From Hyphomonadaceae bacterium (GTDB lineage Bacteria; Pseudomonadota; Alphaproteobacteria; Caulobacterales; Aquidulcibacteraceae): a stretch of 64,000 nt of DNA. A model generated the notes under the pieces. It was not told the origin of the DNA and did not search any database. It worked only from the letters and a program-made list of their open reading frames with translations. This document shows, in pieces, positions 63,907-64,000 of this stretch. Position 1 is the first letter of the stretch, and every line of letters starts with the position of its first letter. The DNA lies in NCBI GenBank assembly GCA_019636095.1, contig JAHBYF010000001.1, positions 124,001 to 188,000 on the forward strand. Reading direction: 5' to 3'. The position numbers and the translations under genes were made by a program.

Positions 63907-64000
63907 TCACACTTGGGCCAGATCATCGGCATGCACCAGGGCGGGGCCGGCGTCATAGCCCAAGGTTTCGAAGATAACGGCGCCTTTCAGTCCTTTGATC
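63907..64000 (-). CDS. proB: C-terminal end of glutamate 5-kinase ProB (gene continues outside the window)
   Basis: Last 30 codons of a reverse-strand gene entering from the right edge. The residues ETLGYDAGPALVHADDL near the end resemble the C-terminus of ProB (compare ..LGYEYGPVAVHRDD.. in E. coli). It ends 3 bases before proA, the conserved proB-proA pair, which supports the assignment. Confidence 0.7.
   Translation of the reverse strand, partial: IKGLKGAVIFETLGYDAGPALVHADDLAQV

Overview
This 64-kb window is a gene-dense stretch of alphaproteobacterial chromosome. The best guess is the Caulobacterales/Hyphomonadaceae side of the class. Evidence for this includes a phoH-ybeY-corC-lnt-HTH-metK neighbourhood, a mdh/suc/lpd TCA-cycle cluster, and an F1-ATPase operon (atpH-A-G-D-C) without the F0 genes. 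The sequence is GC-rich, many start codons are GTG or TTG, stop/start overlaps are common, and several promoters fit a TTG-N15-18-TA pattern. I saw no tRNA, rRNA, CRISPR array, insertion sequence or prophage. The genus assignment is inference only.

Layout. (1) 1-6.5 kb: housekeeping run phoH-like (cut by the left edge), ybeY, corC, lnt, an HTH regulator and metK, then a SAM-dependent O-methyltransferase. A hairpin with a U-tract sits just before metK. (2) 6.5-32.2 kb: a TCA-cycle island (mdh, sucC, sucD, sucA, sucB, lpdA) with accessory genes between almost every pair. The insertions include secreted peptidases, a redoxin, a LytTR/DUF2306/DUF2141 locus, an MFS transporter, a reverse-strand envelope module splitting sucC from sucD, a GFA-domain gene between sucA and sucB, and a second Lnt-like protein before lpdA. 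lpdA is translationally coupled to an ABC exporter. (3) 32-36.9 kb: GNAT, an HTH/membrane/SRPBCC module with a clear promoter-operator, a histone H1-like gene and xerC. (4) 37-48.3 kb: priA (one zinc site degraded), SDR, small regulators and secreted proteins, MATE, TerC, TrmO, a flagellar-rod-like small protein, and an MFS/MHS transporter with a large inserted domain. (5) 48.5-54.8 kb: the F1-ATPase operon, interrupted after atpG by an Ohr/OsmC gene plus a 29-codon membrane ORF, and between atpD and atpC by two tandem paralogues of unknown function. (6) 55-64 kb: metallophosphoesterase, then a reverse-strand run of alpha/beta hydrolase, rppH, a YibQ-like deacetylase, ctpA, envC-like, rlmH, rsfS, nadD, proA and the tail of proB.

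How it works together. The central-energy genes (malate dehydrogenase, succinyl-CoA synthetase, 2-oxoglutarate dehydrogenase, F1-ATPase) are the backbone. Redox or thiol-protection genes (redoxin, Ohr) and envelope genes (Lnt, Lnt-like, CtpA, EnvC-like, M48 module) are interleaved with them. The strongest candidates for something undescribed are the expanded ATP synthase operon with its tandem unknown pair and 29-aa membrane peptide, and the terminator-like leader directly in front of metK. No intergenic stretch exceeds 300 bases.
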